The position numbers and the translations under genes are program-made. The notes beneath the pieces are model-generated. The model saw only the letters and a program-made list of their open reading frames with translations. It had not been told where the DNA came from and did not search any database. Positions 9,010-17,491 of a stretch of 54,407 bases of DNA are shown here, piece by piece (the stretch's first letter is position 1; every line of letters starts with the position of its first letter). The DNA is taken from the NCBI GenBank assembly GCA_013696395.1, contig JACCYQ010000104.1, positions 1 through 54,407 of the forward strand, given 5' to 3'. The stretch is from Chitinophagaceae bacterium. GTDB lineage: Bacteria; Bacteroidota; Bacteroidia; Chitinophagales; Chitinophagaceae.

Positions 9010-9720
9010 ATGCCCATTAAAAGTACTGTTTACCTCGTGCCTTCTTTACTTCACGAGGATGGTTTGAAAACTATTCCGGTCTATATTCTTGATGCGGTAA
9101 AAGATTGCCATGTTTTTTTTGTGGAAAATGAAAGAACAGCCCGCCGCTATCTTAAACAATTATGGAAAGAAATGGTAATCGATGATTATGAATGGGTTGT
9201 TATTCATAAAGCCGAAGAAATAGTAAAACAAAATTTTATCCGTTATTTAAATGAAGGTAAAAATATTGGTATCATTAGCGAAGCAGGTTGTCCGGCCATT
9301 GCCGATCCCGGGCAAATGCTGGTTGCAGAGGCGCAAAAACATAATGCTATTGTGAAACCTTTGGTTGGCCCCAGTTCTATTTTATTAGCATTGATGGCCA
9401 GTGGAATGAATGGGCAGTGTTTTCAATTTTTGGGATATTTACCCATAGATAAAAATAACCGGGTTGCCGCTATCCGGGCACTTGAAAAAGATTCCCAATC
9501 GGCCAATTGCACACAACTGTTTATTGAAACGCCATACCGCAATAACCAGATGATAGAATCTATATTACAAAATTGCCAGCCTGATACACGGTTATGCATT
9601 GCCGTTAATTTAACGGGGTCTGATGAATGGGTTAAAACAAAAACGATTAAAGATTGGAGTCAGCAGGTTCCTGATATTCATAAGAAACCGGCCATGTTTT
9701 TAATATATGCCAGACGTTAA
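9010..9720 (+). CDS. RsmI-like SAM-dependent methyltransferase (tetrapyrrole methylase fold)
   Basis: This 236-residue protein belongs to the tetrapyrrole methylase superfamily and is related to RsmI, the 16S rRNA C1402 ribose methyltransferase. Visible motifs are FVENERTARRYL, GIISEAGCPAIADPG (SAM-binding loop), VGPSSILLALMASG and FIETPYRN. It is shorter than classical RsmI (about 280 residues) and lacks the usual C-terminal extension, so it is probably the second RsmI paralog often seen in Bacteroidota rather than RsmI itself. I prefer ATG 9010 over the in-frame TTG at 9004, which lies inside the preceding gene. The target RNA is not known from sequence. Confidence 0.85.
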   Translation: MPIKSTVYLVPSLLHEDGLKTIPVYILDAVKDCHVFFVENERTARRYLKQLWKEMVIDDYEWVVIHKAEEIVKQNFIRYLNEGKNIGIISEAGCPAIADPGQMLVAEAQKHNAIVKPLVGPSSILLALMASGMNGQCFQFLGYLPIDKNNRVAAIRALEKDSQSANCTQLFIETPYRNNQMIESILQNCQPDTRLCIAVNLTGSDEWVKTKTIKDWSQQVPDIHKKPAMFLIYARR

Positions 9721-10097
9721 TAAACATCCCGGTTTCGCATAGAGATAATACTGTCTACGATATAACGGGTGTTTCCCCGCCAGGGAATCACGCCATGATA
9801 TTCTTTATAATGCAGGTCGAAGATCTTTCCGCTGTGCAACTTTAACGTATCGTAAATTCTTTCATTTACCACTGAAAATTCAAATTCATAGGACTCGATA
9901 CTGCCTGCGGTTCTGCTCCTGATTCCTTCCTGGATCAACTTGCCTTCATATGTTTTAAAAAGGTCGCCTTTCTTGACAGCGTAGTTCAGGTAGCCGGTTT
10001 TAACGCCATCACCAAAAACATAAAAATATTTCCAACCAATATATCCGCCTGCAATTATCAAAATAAATACAAGCAAAATGAGGATGAATTTTCTCAT
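9717..10097 (-). CDS. Small membrane-anchored protein of unknown function
   Basis: A 126-residue protein with one N-terminal membrane segment (about residues 4-24, rich in Ile and Leu) and a soluble domain with GDLFKTYEGKLIQEG, YEFEFSV and VIPWRGNTRYIVDSI. I recognise it from memory as a conserved Bacteroidota family sometimes labelled 6-phosphogluconate dehydrogenase, a label the sequence does not support because there is no Rossmann motif. It is probably an inner-membrane protein facing the periplasm. It converges with the RsmI-like gene, and the two stop codons overlap. Confidence 0.75.
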   Translation of the reverse strand: MRKFILILLVFILIIAGGYIGWKYFYVFGDGVKTGYLNYAVKKGDLFKTYEGKLIQEGIRSRTAGSIESYEFEFSVVNERIYDTLKLHSGKIFDLHYKEYHGVIPWRGNTRYIVDSIISMRNRDVY

Positions 10098-10170
10098 AGA
10101 AAGAATTGATACGTAAAACTAACACCTGTACCGTTAACAAAAATTTTATCTTACACTTTAATATAATGAT

Positions 10171-10178
10171 TACTTTTG
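10171..10178 (+). promoter_or_regulatory. Predicted -7 element of the arginine operon
   Basis: TACTTTTG matches the Bacteroidota -7 consensus TAnnTTTG exactly. A start of transcription near 10184 would give a leader of about 230 bases before the first gene of the operon. No exact -33 TTTG is seen; TTTA at 10145-10148 is the nearest candidate but is slightly too far away. Confidence 0.45.
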
Positions 10179-10204
10179 GCATCATTTTATCAAGTGTACA
10201 ATAA

Positions 10205-10318
10205 GTGAACAACATTCTTACACATACGAAACAAGTTGCTTTTCATGCAGCCATCACCACTGGCGTTTACAGTGTGGGTTTCGACCTTTTTAAATACCTG
10301 GTCCGACCTGCAATCTGA
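10205..10318 (+). CDS. Candidate 37-residue leader peptide ahead of the arginine operon
   Basis: A GTG-initiated open frame of 37 codons starts about 20 bases after the inferred transcription start and stops with TGA at 10316-10318. The codon use looks coding-like (MNNILTHTKQ, then FDLFKYLVRPAI). It has a single Arg codon (CGA) four codons before the stop. The stop codon sits inside the left arm of a hairpin at 10315-10350. It is too short for normal ORF calling. It could be a leader peptide in an attenuator, a short real gene, or a chance frame. Confidence 0.35.
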   Translation: MNNILTHTKQVAFHAAITTGVYSVGFDLFKYLVRPAI

Positions 10319-10350
10319 TAGGCCAAGCCTTTGACCACGGCCCCTATCAG
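10315..10350 (+). promoter_or_regulatory. Hairpin in the 5' leader of the arginine operon
   Basis: CTGATA-GGCC (10315-10324) pairs with GGCC-cc-TATCAG (10339-10350), a 10-bp stem with a 2-base bulge and a 14-base loop. No T-run follows, so it is not a simple intrinsic terminator. It lies between the small ORF and the GNAT gene, where a translation- or ligand-controlled element would be expected. It matches no riboswitch class I know. Confidence 0.45.
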
Positions 10351-10412
10351 TGAAGATTCCCCGGAATTAAGATCAGGATTGGTTCCCCGTTATCTATTTC
10401 AATTTTTACAAG

Positions 10413-11117
10413 GTGGAAAATCAACAAATAATCGTTCGGGTGGCAACACCTGAAGATAAAAAATACGCAGTTGTTATTACTGACGAAATGGAAGCCTCTG
10501 CTAATGCACGTGGTACCGGCATAGCCAGGCGTACACCCGAATATGTTTCCCAAAAAATGGATGAAGGAAAAGCCGTAATTGCTTTAACGCCGCAAAATGA
10601 TTGGGTCGGTTTTTGTTATATTGAAACCTGGAGTCATGGTGAGTATGTGGCTAATTCAGGATTGATCGTTGCTCCTGCTTTTCGCAAAAGTGGTGTAGCC
10701 AAATCTATCAAAAAACGCATTTTTGAATTGAGCCGCCAGAAATATCCGGAAGCTAAATTATTTGGTTTAACCACCGGCCTGGCCGTAATGAAGATCAATT
10801 CCGATCTTGGTTATGAACCCGTCACTTATTCTGAACTTTCGCAAGATGAAGCTTTTTGGGCTGGTTGTAAAAGCTGTGTGAATTATGATATTTTAATGAG
10901 CAAAGAAAGAAACAACTGTATGTGCACTGCCATGTTATATGATCCAAAAGACCATTATGAGCCGGAAGAAACAAAACAGTTTTTTAAAGAAAAAGCAAAA
11001 GGCTTGGAAAGGTTAATGCGGATAAAGCAACTAAAATTTTTACGGAGTTTTCTTAAAAAAGAAAAGAGCGGTGCAGGCAAACCAAAATCTTTCCTTCATT
11101 ACTTTTTTAATTTTTAA
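10413..11117 (+). CDS. GNAT acyltransferase with cysteine cluster, candidate acylglutamate synthase
   Basis: This is the first gene of the arginine operon, with a GTG start. The N-terminal 140 residues are a GNAT fold, with VANSGLIVAPAFRKSGVAKS (79-98) as the beta4 strand plus acyl-CoA loop. A second part contains four cysteines spaced C152-x2-C155-x13-C169-x-C171, which could bind a metal. The C-terminus is basic. No classical ArgA or ArgJ is present in the operon, so by position this enzyme is the best candidate for making the N-acylglutamate that ArgB uses; that is inference. Bacteroidota arginine clusters, as I recall, commonly include such a GNAT next to argG. A peptide-modifying acetyltransferase remains possible. 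argG follows after 11 bases. Confidence 0.7.
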   Translation: MENQQIIVRVATPEDKKYAVVITDEMEASANARGTGIARRTPEYVSQKMDEGKAVIALTPQNDWVGFCYIETWSHGEYVANSGLIVAPAFRKSGVAKSIKKRIFELSRQKYPEAKLFGLTTGLAVMKINSDLGYEPVTYSELSQDEAFWAGCKSCVNYDILMSKERNNCMCTAMLYDPKDHYEPEETKQFFKEKAKGLERLMRIKQLKFLRSFLKKEKSGAGKPKSFLHYFFNF

Positions 11118-11128
11118 TGATTAAATAA

Positions 11129-12319
11129 ATGGCTAAAAAAATTGTTCTGGGATTTAGTGGTGGATTGGATACATCATATTGCGTAAAGTATTTTACAGAA
11201 GACAATGGATACGAAGTTCACAGCATCATTGTAAATACCGGTGGTTTTGGTGCGGAAGAATTAAAACAAATTGAAGCCCATGCCTATGCACTTGGTGTAA
11301 AGACACACACCACGATCGATGCCGTAGAAAATTATTACAATACCATCATTAAATATTTAGTATTTGGAAATGTGTTGAAAAATAGCACCTATCCCTTAAG
11401 TGTAAGCGCAGAGCGATTAAGCCAGGCAATGCATATTGCAGAACATGCCCGCAAAATAAATGCAGATGCTGTTGCTCATGGCAGCACCGGCGCCGGCAAT
11501 GACCAGGTTCGTTTTGATATGATCTTTCATATTATTATCCCTGGTGTGGAGATTATCACACCCATTCGGGATATGCAATTAAGTCGTGAGGCTGAAATTG
11601 AATATCTCAAAGGTCATGGCGTTAATATGAATTTTGAAAAAGCACAGTACTCCATTAATAAAGGACTATGGGGTACCAGTGTTGGTGGAAAGGAAACATT
11701 GCAATCCAAAGGCATGCTACCCGAATCTGCATGGCCCACACCAGTCACAAAAGCAGGAGAAGAAGAAGTAAAATTACATTTCGAAAAAGGTGAGCTCACC
11801 AAAGTGAATGACAAGGATTTTAAACATCCAGTTGATGCAATCCAATTTTTACAGGAACTCGCAGCACCATATGGTATTGGCCGGGATATTCATGTGGGTG
11901 ACACTATCATTGGTATTAAAGGCCGTGTTGGATTCGAAGCCGCTGCACCAATGGTAATTATTAAGGCTCACCATGCATTGGAGAAACATGTTTTGACCAA
12001 ATGGCAACTTAGCTGGAAAGATCAACTGGCACAGTTTTATGGAAACTGGTTGCACGAAGGACAGATCATGGACCCGGTGATGAGAGATATGGAAGCATTT
12101 TTGCAAAGCTCCCAACAGCAGGTTACTGGTGATGTTTTTGTACAACTGATGCCATATCGTTTTTTAATTATCGGCATAGAATCTAAAAACGACCTGATGG
12201 ATAGTCGCTTTGGAAAATATGGTGAAATGAATACCGGTTTTACCGGTGATGATGTCAGGGGTTTCAGTAAAATTTTTGGCAATCAAACAGCCATTTACCA
12301 CCGGGTAAAAGATGCTTAA
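11129..12319 (+). CDS. argG: Argininosuccinate synthase
   Basis: ArgG joins citrulline and aspartate with ATP to form argininosuccinate, the penultimate step of arginine synthesis. The N-type ATP pyrophosphatase loop FSGGLDTSY is at residues 9-17. AHGSTGAGNDQVRFD, the synthase signature, and STYPLSVSAERL are also present. The length of 396 residues is normal. Its 3' end overlaps argC by 8 bases, which implies translational coupling within the operon. Confidence 0.96.
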   Translation: MAKKIVLGFSGGLDTSYCVKYFTEDNGYEVHSIIVNTGGFGAEELKQIEAHAYALGVKTHTTIDAVENYYNTIIKYLVFGNVLKNSTYPLSVSAERLSQAMHIAEHARKINADAVAHGSTGAGNDQVRFDMIFHIIIPGVEIITPIRDMQLSREAEIEYLKGHGVNMNFEKAQYSINKGLWGTSVGGKETLQSKGMLPESAWPTPVTKAGEEEVKLHFEKGELTKVNDKDFKHPVDAIQFLQELAAPYGIGRDIHVGDTIIGIKGRVGFEAAAPMVIIKAHHALEKHVLTKWQLSWKDQLAQFYGNWLHEGQIMDPVMRDMEAFLQSSQQQVTGDVFVQLMPYRFLIIGIESKNDLMDSRFGKYGEMNTGFTGDDVRGFSKIFGNQTAIYHRVKDA

Positions 12320-13370
12320 ATTTGTTAGCATGGCTACAGAAAAAATGATTCAGGCAGGTATTATTGGTGGTGCCGGATATACAGGTGGAGAATTGATCCG
12401 CCTGTTGATCAACCATCCATTTGTATCACTACAATATATTCATAGCCGCAGCAATGCAGGGAAAAATGTATCCGTTATACACCCCGATTTGCTTGACGAA
12501 ACAGATATCTTTTTTTCCGGCGATCTGGAAATGCTTACAAAACCTGGTATTGATGTTTTATTTCTTTGTGCCGGGCATGGTGTAGCGGTAAAATTCTTAA
12601 ACTCAAATGAAATTCATTCAGGTATCAAAATAATTGATCTTAGCCATGACTTCAGATTGGCATCTACATCAGAATTTCAATTACCCGGCCATCCTGACCT
12701 GTCAAGAAAATTCGTATACGGACTTCCTGAATTGAATAAAGAAGAAATTAAGAAAGCAAAAAATATTGCTAATCCGGGTTGCTTTGCTACCACAATCCAA
12801 TTAGGTTTACTCCCCCTTGCAAAAGATGGGTTGCTTGAAGATATATATACAACGGGCATAACCGGGTCTACCGGCGCCGGCCAGGGTCTTTCTGCAACAT
12901 CGCATTTTAGCTGGCGCGCCAACAATATTCAGGCCTATAAAACATTAGAGCACCAGCACCTGAAAGAGATCTACCAGACACTTCATCAATTGCAGAAAAA
13001 CTTTCCGGGAGATCCGGAAGGTAATGAAAGACTGAATTTTGTCCCCTGGCGTGGTGATTTTACACGAGGGATATTTGTGAGTTCACAAATGCATTGCGAA
13101 TTAAGCATGGAAGAATTACAGGTCATCTTCAATGATTATTATAAAGACGAGCCTTTTGTTTCTATAAGCAAAGAACCTATTTCTTTAAAGCAAGTAGTAA
13201 ATACGAATAAGTGTGTTATTCAATTAGATAAAGTCGGCAGCAAACTGGTGGTTCATAGTGCGCTGGACAATTTGGTGAAAGGGGCTTCAGGGCAGGCAGT
13301 GCAGAATATGAACCTTATGTGCGGACTGGATGAAACTACAGGACTACGTTTAAAAGCCAGCGCCTTCTGA
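12312..13370 (+). CDS. argC: N-acyl-gamma-glutamyl-phosphate reductase
   Basis: ArgC reduces N-acylglutamyl phosphate to the semialdehyde with NADPH. The N-terminal Rossmann motif is GIIGGAGYTGGELIR and the catalytic Cys157 lies in NPGCFATTIQLGLLPL. SWRANNIQAY and HQHLKEI are family features. The longest frame starts inside argG at ATG 12312, but ATGs at residues 7 and 12 lie closer to the conserved start. The acyl group may be succinyl rather than acetyl, judging from ArgF' in the same operon. Confidence 0.95.
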   Translation: MLKFVSMATEKMIQAGIIGGAGYTGGELIRLLINHPFVSLQYIHSRSNAGKNVSVIHPDLLDETDIFFSGDLEMLTKPGIDVLFLCAGHGVAVKFLNSNEIHSGIKIIDLSHDFRLASTSEFQLPGHPDLSRKFVYGLPELNKEEIKKAKNIANPGCFATTIQLGLLPLAKDGLLEDIYTTGITGSTGAGQGLSATSHFSWRANNIQAYKTLEHQHLKEIYQTLHQLQKNFPGDPEGNERLNFVPWRGDFTRGIFVSSQMHCELSMEELQVIFNDYYKDEPFVSISKEPISLKQVVNTNKCVIQLDKVGSKLVVHSALDNLVKGASGQAVQNMNLMCGLDETTGLRLKASAF

Positions 13371-13427
13371 TAGAAAATAAACTTGCAATCCACCCTGTCA
13401 ACATTTTTTATTCAAAAAAAATAATCA

Positions 13428-14582
13428 ATGAAACTTTTCGATGTTTATCCCATTAACAATATAGCCATTGAAAGAGCCAGGGGATCTTATGTTTGGGATG
13501 ATTCTGGTACGCAATATCTTGATATGTACGGCGGCCATGCTGTAATCAGCATCGGTCATTCTCACCCACATTATATAAAACGATTAACGGACCAACTGAA
13601 TAAGGTTGGTTTTTATTCAAACTCTGTTCGCATTCCGATCCAGGAAGAATTGACGAACAAACTTGGTGAAATATCCGGCAAAGATGATTACCAATTATTT
13701 CTTTGCAATTCAGGTGCGGAAGCCAATGAAAATGCATTAAAACTGGCCTCTTTTCATACGGGCCGAAAAAAAATTGTGGCATTCAAAAAAGCCTTTCATG
13801 GCCGCACATCATTAGCTGTGGCTGCAACCGATAATCCCGCAATTATAGCCCCGGTTAATGAAACTGAACATGTTCATTTTCTTCCATTCAACGATGTGCA
13901 ATCATTGGAAACTTATTTTCACCAGGAAGGCAAAGAAATAGCTGCCGTTATTACAGAAGGTATACAAGGCGTTGGTGGAATTAACCTGGCTACTGCAGAA
14001 TTTCTACAGACCATTCGCAAACTTTGTGATCAATATGGCGTGGTGTATATCGCCGATAGTGTTCAGTGTGGTTATGGAAGAACCGGGAATTTTTTCAGTC
14101 ATGACTTTGCTGATGTAAATGCCGACATATATTCAATGGCCAAGGGAATGGGAAATGGATTTCCTATTGGCGGAATTCTCATTGCACCATCCATCAAACC
14201 TAAACATTTTATGTTAGGTACAACTTTCGGTGGCAATCATCTTGCCTGTGCAGCAGCTCTTTCCGTTTTAGAAGTGATTGAATCGGAAAACCTTTTATAT
14301 AATGCTATCGAAATGGGTAAATACCTGGAAACTGAGTTAAAAAAAATCAGTGAAATTTCGAATGTGCGTGGCCGTGGTTTAATGATCGGATTTGATGTTT
14401 CAGCAGACTATAAAGAACTTCGTAAAAACCTGCTTTTAAATCAAAAAATTTTTACCGGTGAAGCAAAACCGAATGTGATCCGTTTATTACCTTCCCTTGC
14501 TTTAACTAAAAAAGATGCGGAACATTTTATAGTGTCTTTGAAAAAAGAGATCCATTCAATGACTTTAAAGCCCGTTCAATAA
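13428..14582 (+). CDS. argD: N-acylornithine aminotransferase (class III PLP)
   Basis: ArgD converts the N-acylglutamate semialdehyde to N-acylornithine using glutamate. It is a class III aminotransferase with CNSGAEANENALK (PLP phosphate-binding loop), FKKAFHGRT, IADSVQCGYGRTG (PLP ring Asp210) and the Schiff-base Lys239 in SMAKGMGNGFPIGG. The usual DEVQ motif reads DSVQ here, an oddity outside the catalytic lysine; I believe Bacteroidota relatives show it too but cannot check. 384 residues is the usual length. It sits 57 bases after argC and 34 before argF'. Confidence 0.94.
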   Translation: MKLFDVYPINNIAIERARGSYVWDDSGTQYLDMYGGHAVISIGHSHPHYIKRLTDQLNKVGFYSNSVRIPIQEELTNKLGEISGKDDYQLFLCNSGAEANENALKLASFHTGRKKIVAFKKAFHGRTSLAVAATDNPAIIAPVNETEHVHFLPFNDVQSLETYFHQEGKEIAAVITEGIQGVGGINLATAEFLQTIRKLCDQYGVVYIADSVQCGYGRTGNFFSHDFADVNADIYSMAKGMGNGFPIGGILIAPSIKPKHFMLGTTFGGNHLACAAALSVLEVIESENLLYNAIEMGKYLETELKKISEISNVRGRGLMIGFDVSADYKELRKNLLLNQKIFTGEAKPNVIRLLPSLALTKKDAEHFIVSLKKEIHSMTLKPVQ

Positions 14583-14616
14583 AATATTATTCAAGCTCAA
14601 ATAAAACAGGAAGTAG

Positions 14617-15582
14617 TTGAAAAATTTTGTTTCGGTTCATGATGTTTCAAACATAGCGCAATTGGTAGGTATAGCGCTGGAATACAAAGCCAACCCATAT
14701 TCAGGCAACTCGCTTGGAAAAGGCAAACGAATTGGCTGTCTTTTTTTAAATCCAAGTATGCGTACGCGTTTAAGTACCCAAATTGCAGCTCAAAACCTGG
14801 GGATGGAAGCGATCGTCTTTAATGTGGGACAAGATGGATGGACATTGGAATTTGAAGAAGGAGCCATCATGAATGGAAGTACCGTGGAGCATGTAAAAGA
14901 TGCCGCTCCCATTTTTGGAAAATACTTTGATATACTGGCCATCCGCACTTTTCCAACTTTACAGAACAGGGATGATGATTACAGTGAACAGTATATTAAC
15001 CAGGTTATCCGTTATGCAGGCATACCTGTCATTAGCCTGGAAAGTGCCACCCTGCATCCCTTGCAAAGCTTTACGGATATCATCACCGTCCAGGAGCAAC
15101 TGCGCTTACACAACGTAGTGAGTAAACCCAAAATCGTTCTTAGCTGGGCACCCCATATAAAACCACTTCCACAATGTGTTGCCAATAGTTTTTCTCAATG
15201 GGTGAATGCCTGGGGCAAAGCTGATTTTGTTATCACTCACCCCGAAGAATACGAATTAGATGAACAATATACCAGCGGAGCAACTATTACTCATAACCAG
15301 GATGAGGCCCTGGAAAATGCAGATTTTGTTTATGTGAAGAATTGGAGTACTTATCATGATTATGGAAAAATTAAATCCGTTGATCCCTCATGGATGTTGA
15401 CAAATGAAAAAATGAAAGTTACAAACCAGGCAAAAGTGATGCATTGCTTACCGGTCAGAAGAAATATAGAGTTAAGCGATGAAATCCTTGATGGACCCAA
15501 TAGCATCATCACACAACAGGCAGGTAACCGCGTTTGGGCGGCACAAACAGTATTAAGCGAAATATTGAAAACTATTTCATAG
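14617..15582 (+). CDS. argF': N-succinylornithine/N-acetylornithine carbamoyltransferase (ArgF')
   Basis: This carbamoyltransferase belongs to the AOTCase/SOTCase branch, not ordinary ornithine carbamoyltransferase. The carbamoyl-phosphate motif SMRTRLST is at residues 47-54, the second-substrate loop WAPHIKPLPQ at about 177, and HCLPVRRN near residue 280. In Xanthomonas AOTCase a glutamate (Glu92) selects N-acetylornithine. In Bacteroides fragilis SOTCase the equivalent is Pro90, and published swaps of Glu92 to small or hydrophobic residues shift specificity to succinylornithine. Here the aligned residue is Val90 in NGSTVEHVKD. I therefore infer an N-succinylornithine substrate. The product would be N-succinylcitrulline. 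The start codon is TTG. Confidence 0.92.
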   Translation: MKNFVSVHDVSNIAQLVGIALEYKANPYSGNSLGKGKRIGCLFLNPSMRTRLSTQIAAQNLGMEAIVFNVGQDGWTLEFEEGAIMNGSTVEHVKDAAPIFGKYFDILAIRTFPTLQNRDDDYSEQYINQVIRYAGIPVISLESATLHPLQSFTDIITVQEQLRLHNVVSKPKIVLSWAPHIKPLPQCVANSFSQWVNAWGKADFVITHPEEYELDEQYTSGATITHNQDEALENADFVYVKNWSTYHDYGKIKSVDPSWMLTNEKMKVTNQAKVMHCLPVRRNIELSDEILDGPNSIITQQAGNRVWAAQTVLSEILKTIS

Positions 15583-15597
15583 CAAATTTTCAGCAGC

Positions 15598-16404
15598 ATG
15601 AACCAGGAGCATTTAAAAGAAGACCTTATCATTATAAAAATAAGCGGCAACATCATTGATGATGAAGCCAGGCTAGAAAATTTTTTAAAAGAACTGGCTG
15701 CAGTTAAAGGAAATAAAATACTGGTACACGGTGGTGGCGTTATGGCCACACAACTGGCAAAAGAATTGGGCATAGAACAAAAAATGATTGAAGGGCGGAG
15801 GATAACTGACAAGGACACACTAAAAATAGTGACCATGGTTTATGCCGGCTACATTAACAAAAAAATTGTTGCCCTATTACAAGCTAATCAATCCAATGCC
15901 ATGGGATTAACCGGCGCTGATGGCAATAGCATAAAAGCTCATAAAAGAAAAAATGCCAACCTGGATTATGGATTTGCAGGTGATGTAGATGAAGTGAACG
16001 TTGAACTTTTCCAGCAGTTATTGGGTAATAATATAATGCCCGTAATTGCTCCGATTACACATGACGGTCAGGGACAACTTCTTAATACAAATGCGGATAC
16101 CGTGGCACAGGAAATAGCCAGGAGTCTTTCAAAAAATTTCAATGTTCAGTTGGTATATATTTTTGAAAAACCAGGTGTTTTACACGATGCAGAAGACGAA
16201 TCAACTGTAATTGCCAATCTTCATTATTCATATTACCAGCAATTAAAAATTAAGGGTTTGATCTTTGCCGGAATGATTCCTAAATTAGATAATGCCTTTG
16301 CCGCACTAAATAGCGGTGTACAAAAAATAACCATCGGCTCTGCCAATAACCTATCGTTAGTTTTGGAAGGAAAGGCCGGTACAACTATTTTGAAAGATGA
16401 ATAA
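15598..16404 (+). CDS. argB: N-acylglutamate kinase
   Basis: ArgB phosphorylates the gamma-carboxyl of N-acylglutamate and belongs to the amino acid kinase family. Recognisable motifs are KISGNIID near the N-terminus, LVHGGGVMATQLA, EGRRITDKDTLKIV, GLTGADGN, NTNADTVAQEIA and GGMIPKL-like AGMIPKLDNA. The 268-residue length is normal. In Bacteroidota with succinyl-type ArgF' this enzyme is expected to accept N-succinylglutamate; the sequence alone does not show which acyl group it prefers. Its 3' end overlaps the M20 gene by 8 bases. Confidence 0.94.
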   Translation: MNQEHLKEDLIIIKISGNIIDDEARLENFLKELAAVKGNKILVHGGGVMATQLAKELGIEQKMIEGRRITDKDTLKIVTMVYAGYINKKIVALLQANQSNAMGLTGADGNSIKAHKRKNANLDYGFAGDVDEVNVELFQQLLGNNIMPVIAPITHDGQGQLLNTNADTVAQEIARSLSKNFNVQLVYIFEKPGVLHDAEDESTVIANLHYSYYQQLKIKGLIFAGMIPKLDNAFAALNSGVQKITIGSANNLSLVLEGKAGTTILKDE

Positions 16405-17491
16405 TGATCTGCAAACACTCCAACAAGAAGCGATCGGATTGCTGAAAGAATTAATCACTAGTCCATCCTTTTCTAAACAGGAAGATCAAACTGCAGGCAT
16501 TATCAGTCGTTACCTGGCAGAAAAAAGATTATACACCAGCCGGCTCGGCAATAATGTTATTTCTTTTAACCAACATTTTGATGCAGCCAAACCGACCCTC
16601 TTGTTAAATTCACACCACGATACAGTAAAACCAAATTCCGCATATTCCAAAGATCCTTTTAAGGCAATTATTGATGAAGGGAAACTCTATGGCCTTGGCA
16701 GCAATGATGCCGGCGGTGCATTGGTTTCCCTAATCGCAGCCTATGTATATTTTTATCATCAACCCGGTTTAAAATACAACCTTGCCTTGGCTGCCACAGC
16801 AGAAGAAGAAGTCAGTGGAAGTGGAGGCATTGAAATGGTTTTGAACAGCCCATATTTTAATGAACCATTAAAAGGGAAACCGATTGATTGTGCTATTGTT
16901 GGTGAGCCAACATTATTACAACTGGCAGTTGCCGAAAGAGGCTTAATGGTATTGGATAATGTTTCTATAGGTAAAGCTGGGCATGCTGCACGTAACGAAG
17001 GAGAAAATGCTATATACAAGGCATTTAAAGATATTGAATGGTATAAAAATCATCGGTTTGAAAAAATTTCTGACCTCTTAGGCCCGGTGCAAATGAGCAT
17101 CACCGTTATAGAAACTGAAAATAAAGCTCATAATGTGGTTCCTGATAAATGCCATTTTATTGCAGATATCAGGGTGAATGAAAAATACAGCCTGGAAGAA
17201 GTATTGGATGTAGTCAGAAAAAATGTACAAAGTGAAATAACGCCCCGAAGCTTAAGAATGCGTTCAACTTCAATCTCTTTGGATCATCCGTTGGTGAAAG
17301 CAGGAATATCATTGGGAAAATCAGGTTATGGATCACCTACTACTTCTGATAAAGCACTGATGCCTTTCCCTGTATTAAAAGTGGGTCCCGGTGATTCAGC
17401 ACGTAGCCATACAGCTGATGAATTCATATACATTCAGGAAATTAATGATGGAATTGAATTTTATATTGATCTATTAAAAAAGCTGTTATGA
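16397..17491 (+). CDS. argE: M20 metallohydrolase, N-acylcitrulline deacylase (ArgE-like)
   Basis: This M20-family zinc hydrolase is of the ArgE/DapE type, 364 residues. Metal and catalytic motifs are NSHHDTVKP (His and Asp), GSNDAGGALVS (bridging Asp), ATAEEEVSGSGG (catalytic Glu and ligand Glu), GEPT and the C-terminal RSHTADEF (ligand His). An AOTCase/SOTCase pathway carbamoylates ornithine while it is still acylated. The deacylase therefore has to act on N-acylcitrulline, here probably N-succinylcitrulline, to give citrulline for ArgG. The start lies inside argB, and the end overlaps argH by ATGA. Confidence 0.9.
   Translation: MNNDLQTLQQEAIGLLKELITSPSFSKQEDQTAGIISRYLAEKRLYTSRLGNNVISFNQHFDAAKPTLLLNSHHDTVKPNSAYSKDPFKAIIDEGKLYGLGSNDAGGALVSLIAAYVYFYHQPGLKYNLALAATAEEEVSGSGGIEMVLNSPYFNEPLKGKPIDCAIVGEPTLLQLAVAERGLMVLDNVSIGKAGHAARNEGENAIYKAFKDIEWYKNHRFEKISDLLGPVQMSITVIETENKAHNVVPDKCHFIADIRVNEKYSLEEVLDVVRKNVQSEITPRSLRMRSTSISLDHPLVKAGISLGKSGYGSPTTSDKALMPFPVLKVGPGDSARSHTADEFIYIQEINDGIEFYIDLLKKLL

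Noticed and set aside
10315-10350. Known riboswitch upstream of the arginine genes
   Set aside because: One stem-loop is clear, but I could not match the conserved core of any riboswitch class, so it is listed only as an uncharacterised leader.
15360-15836. 158-codon minus-strand frame
   Set aside because: It is antisense across the end of argF' and the start of argB, with low-complexity Ser/Phe-rich composition typical of a shadow frame.
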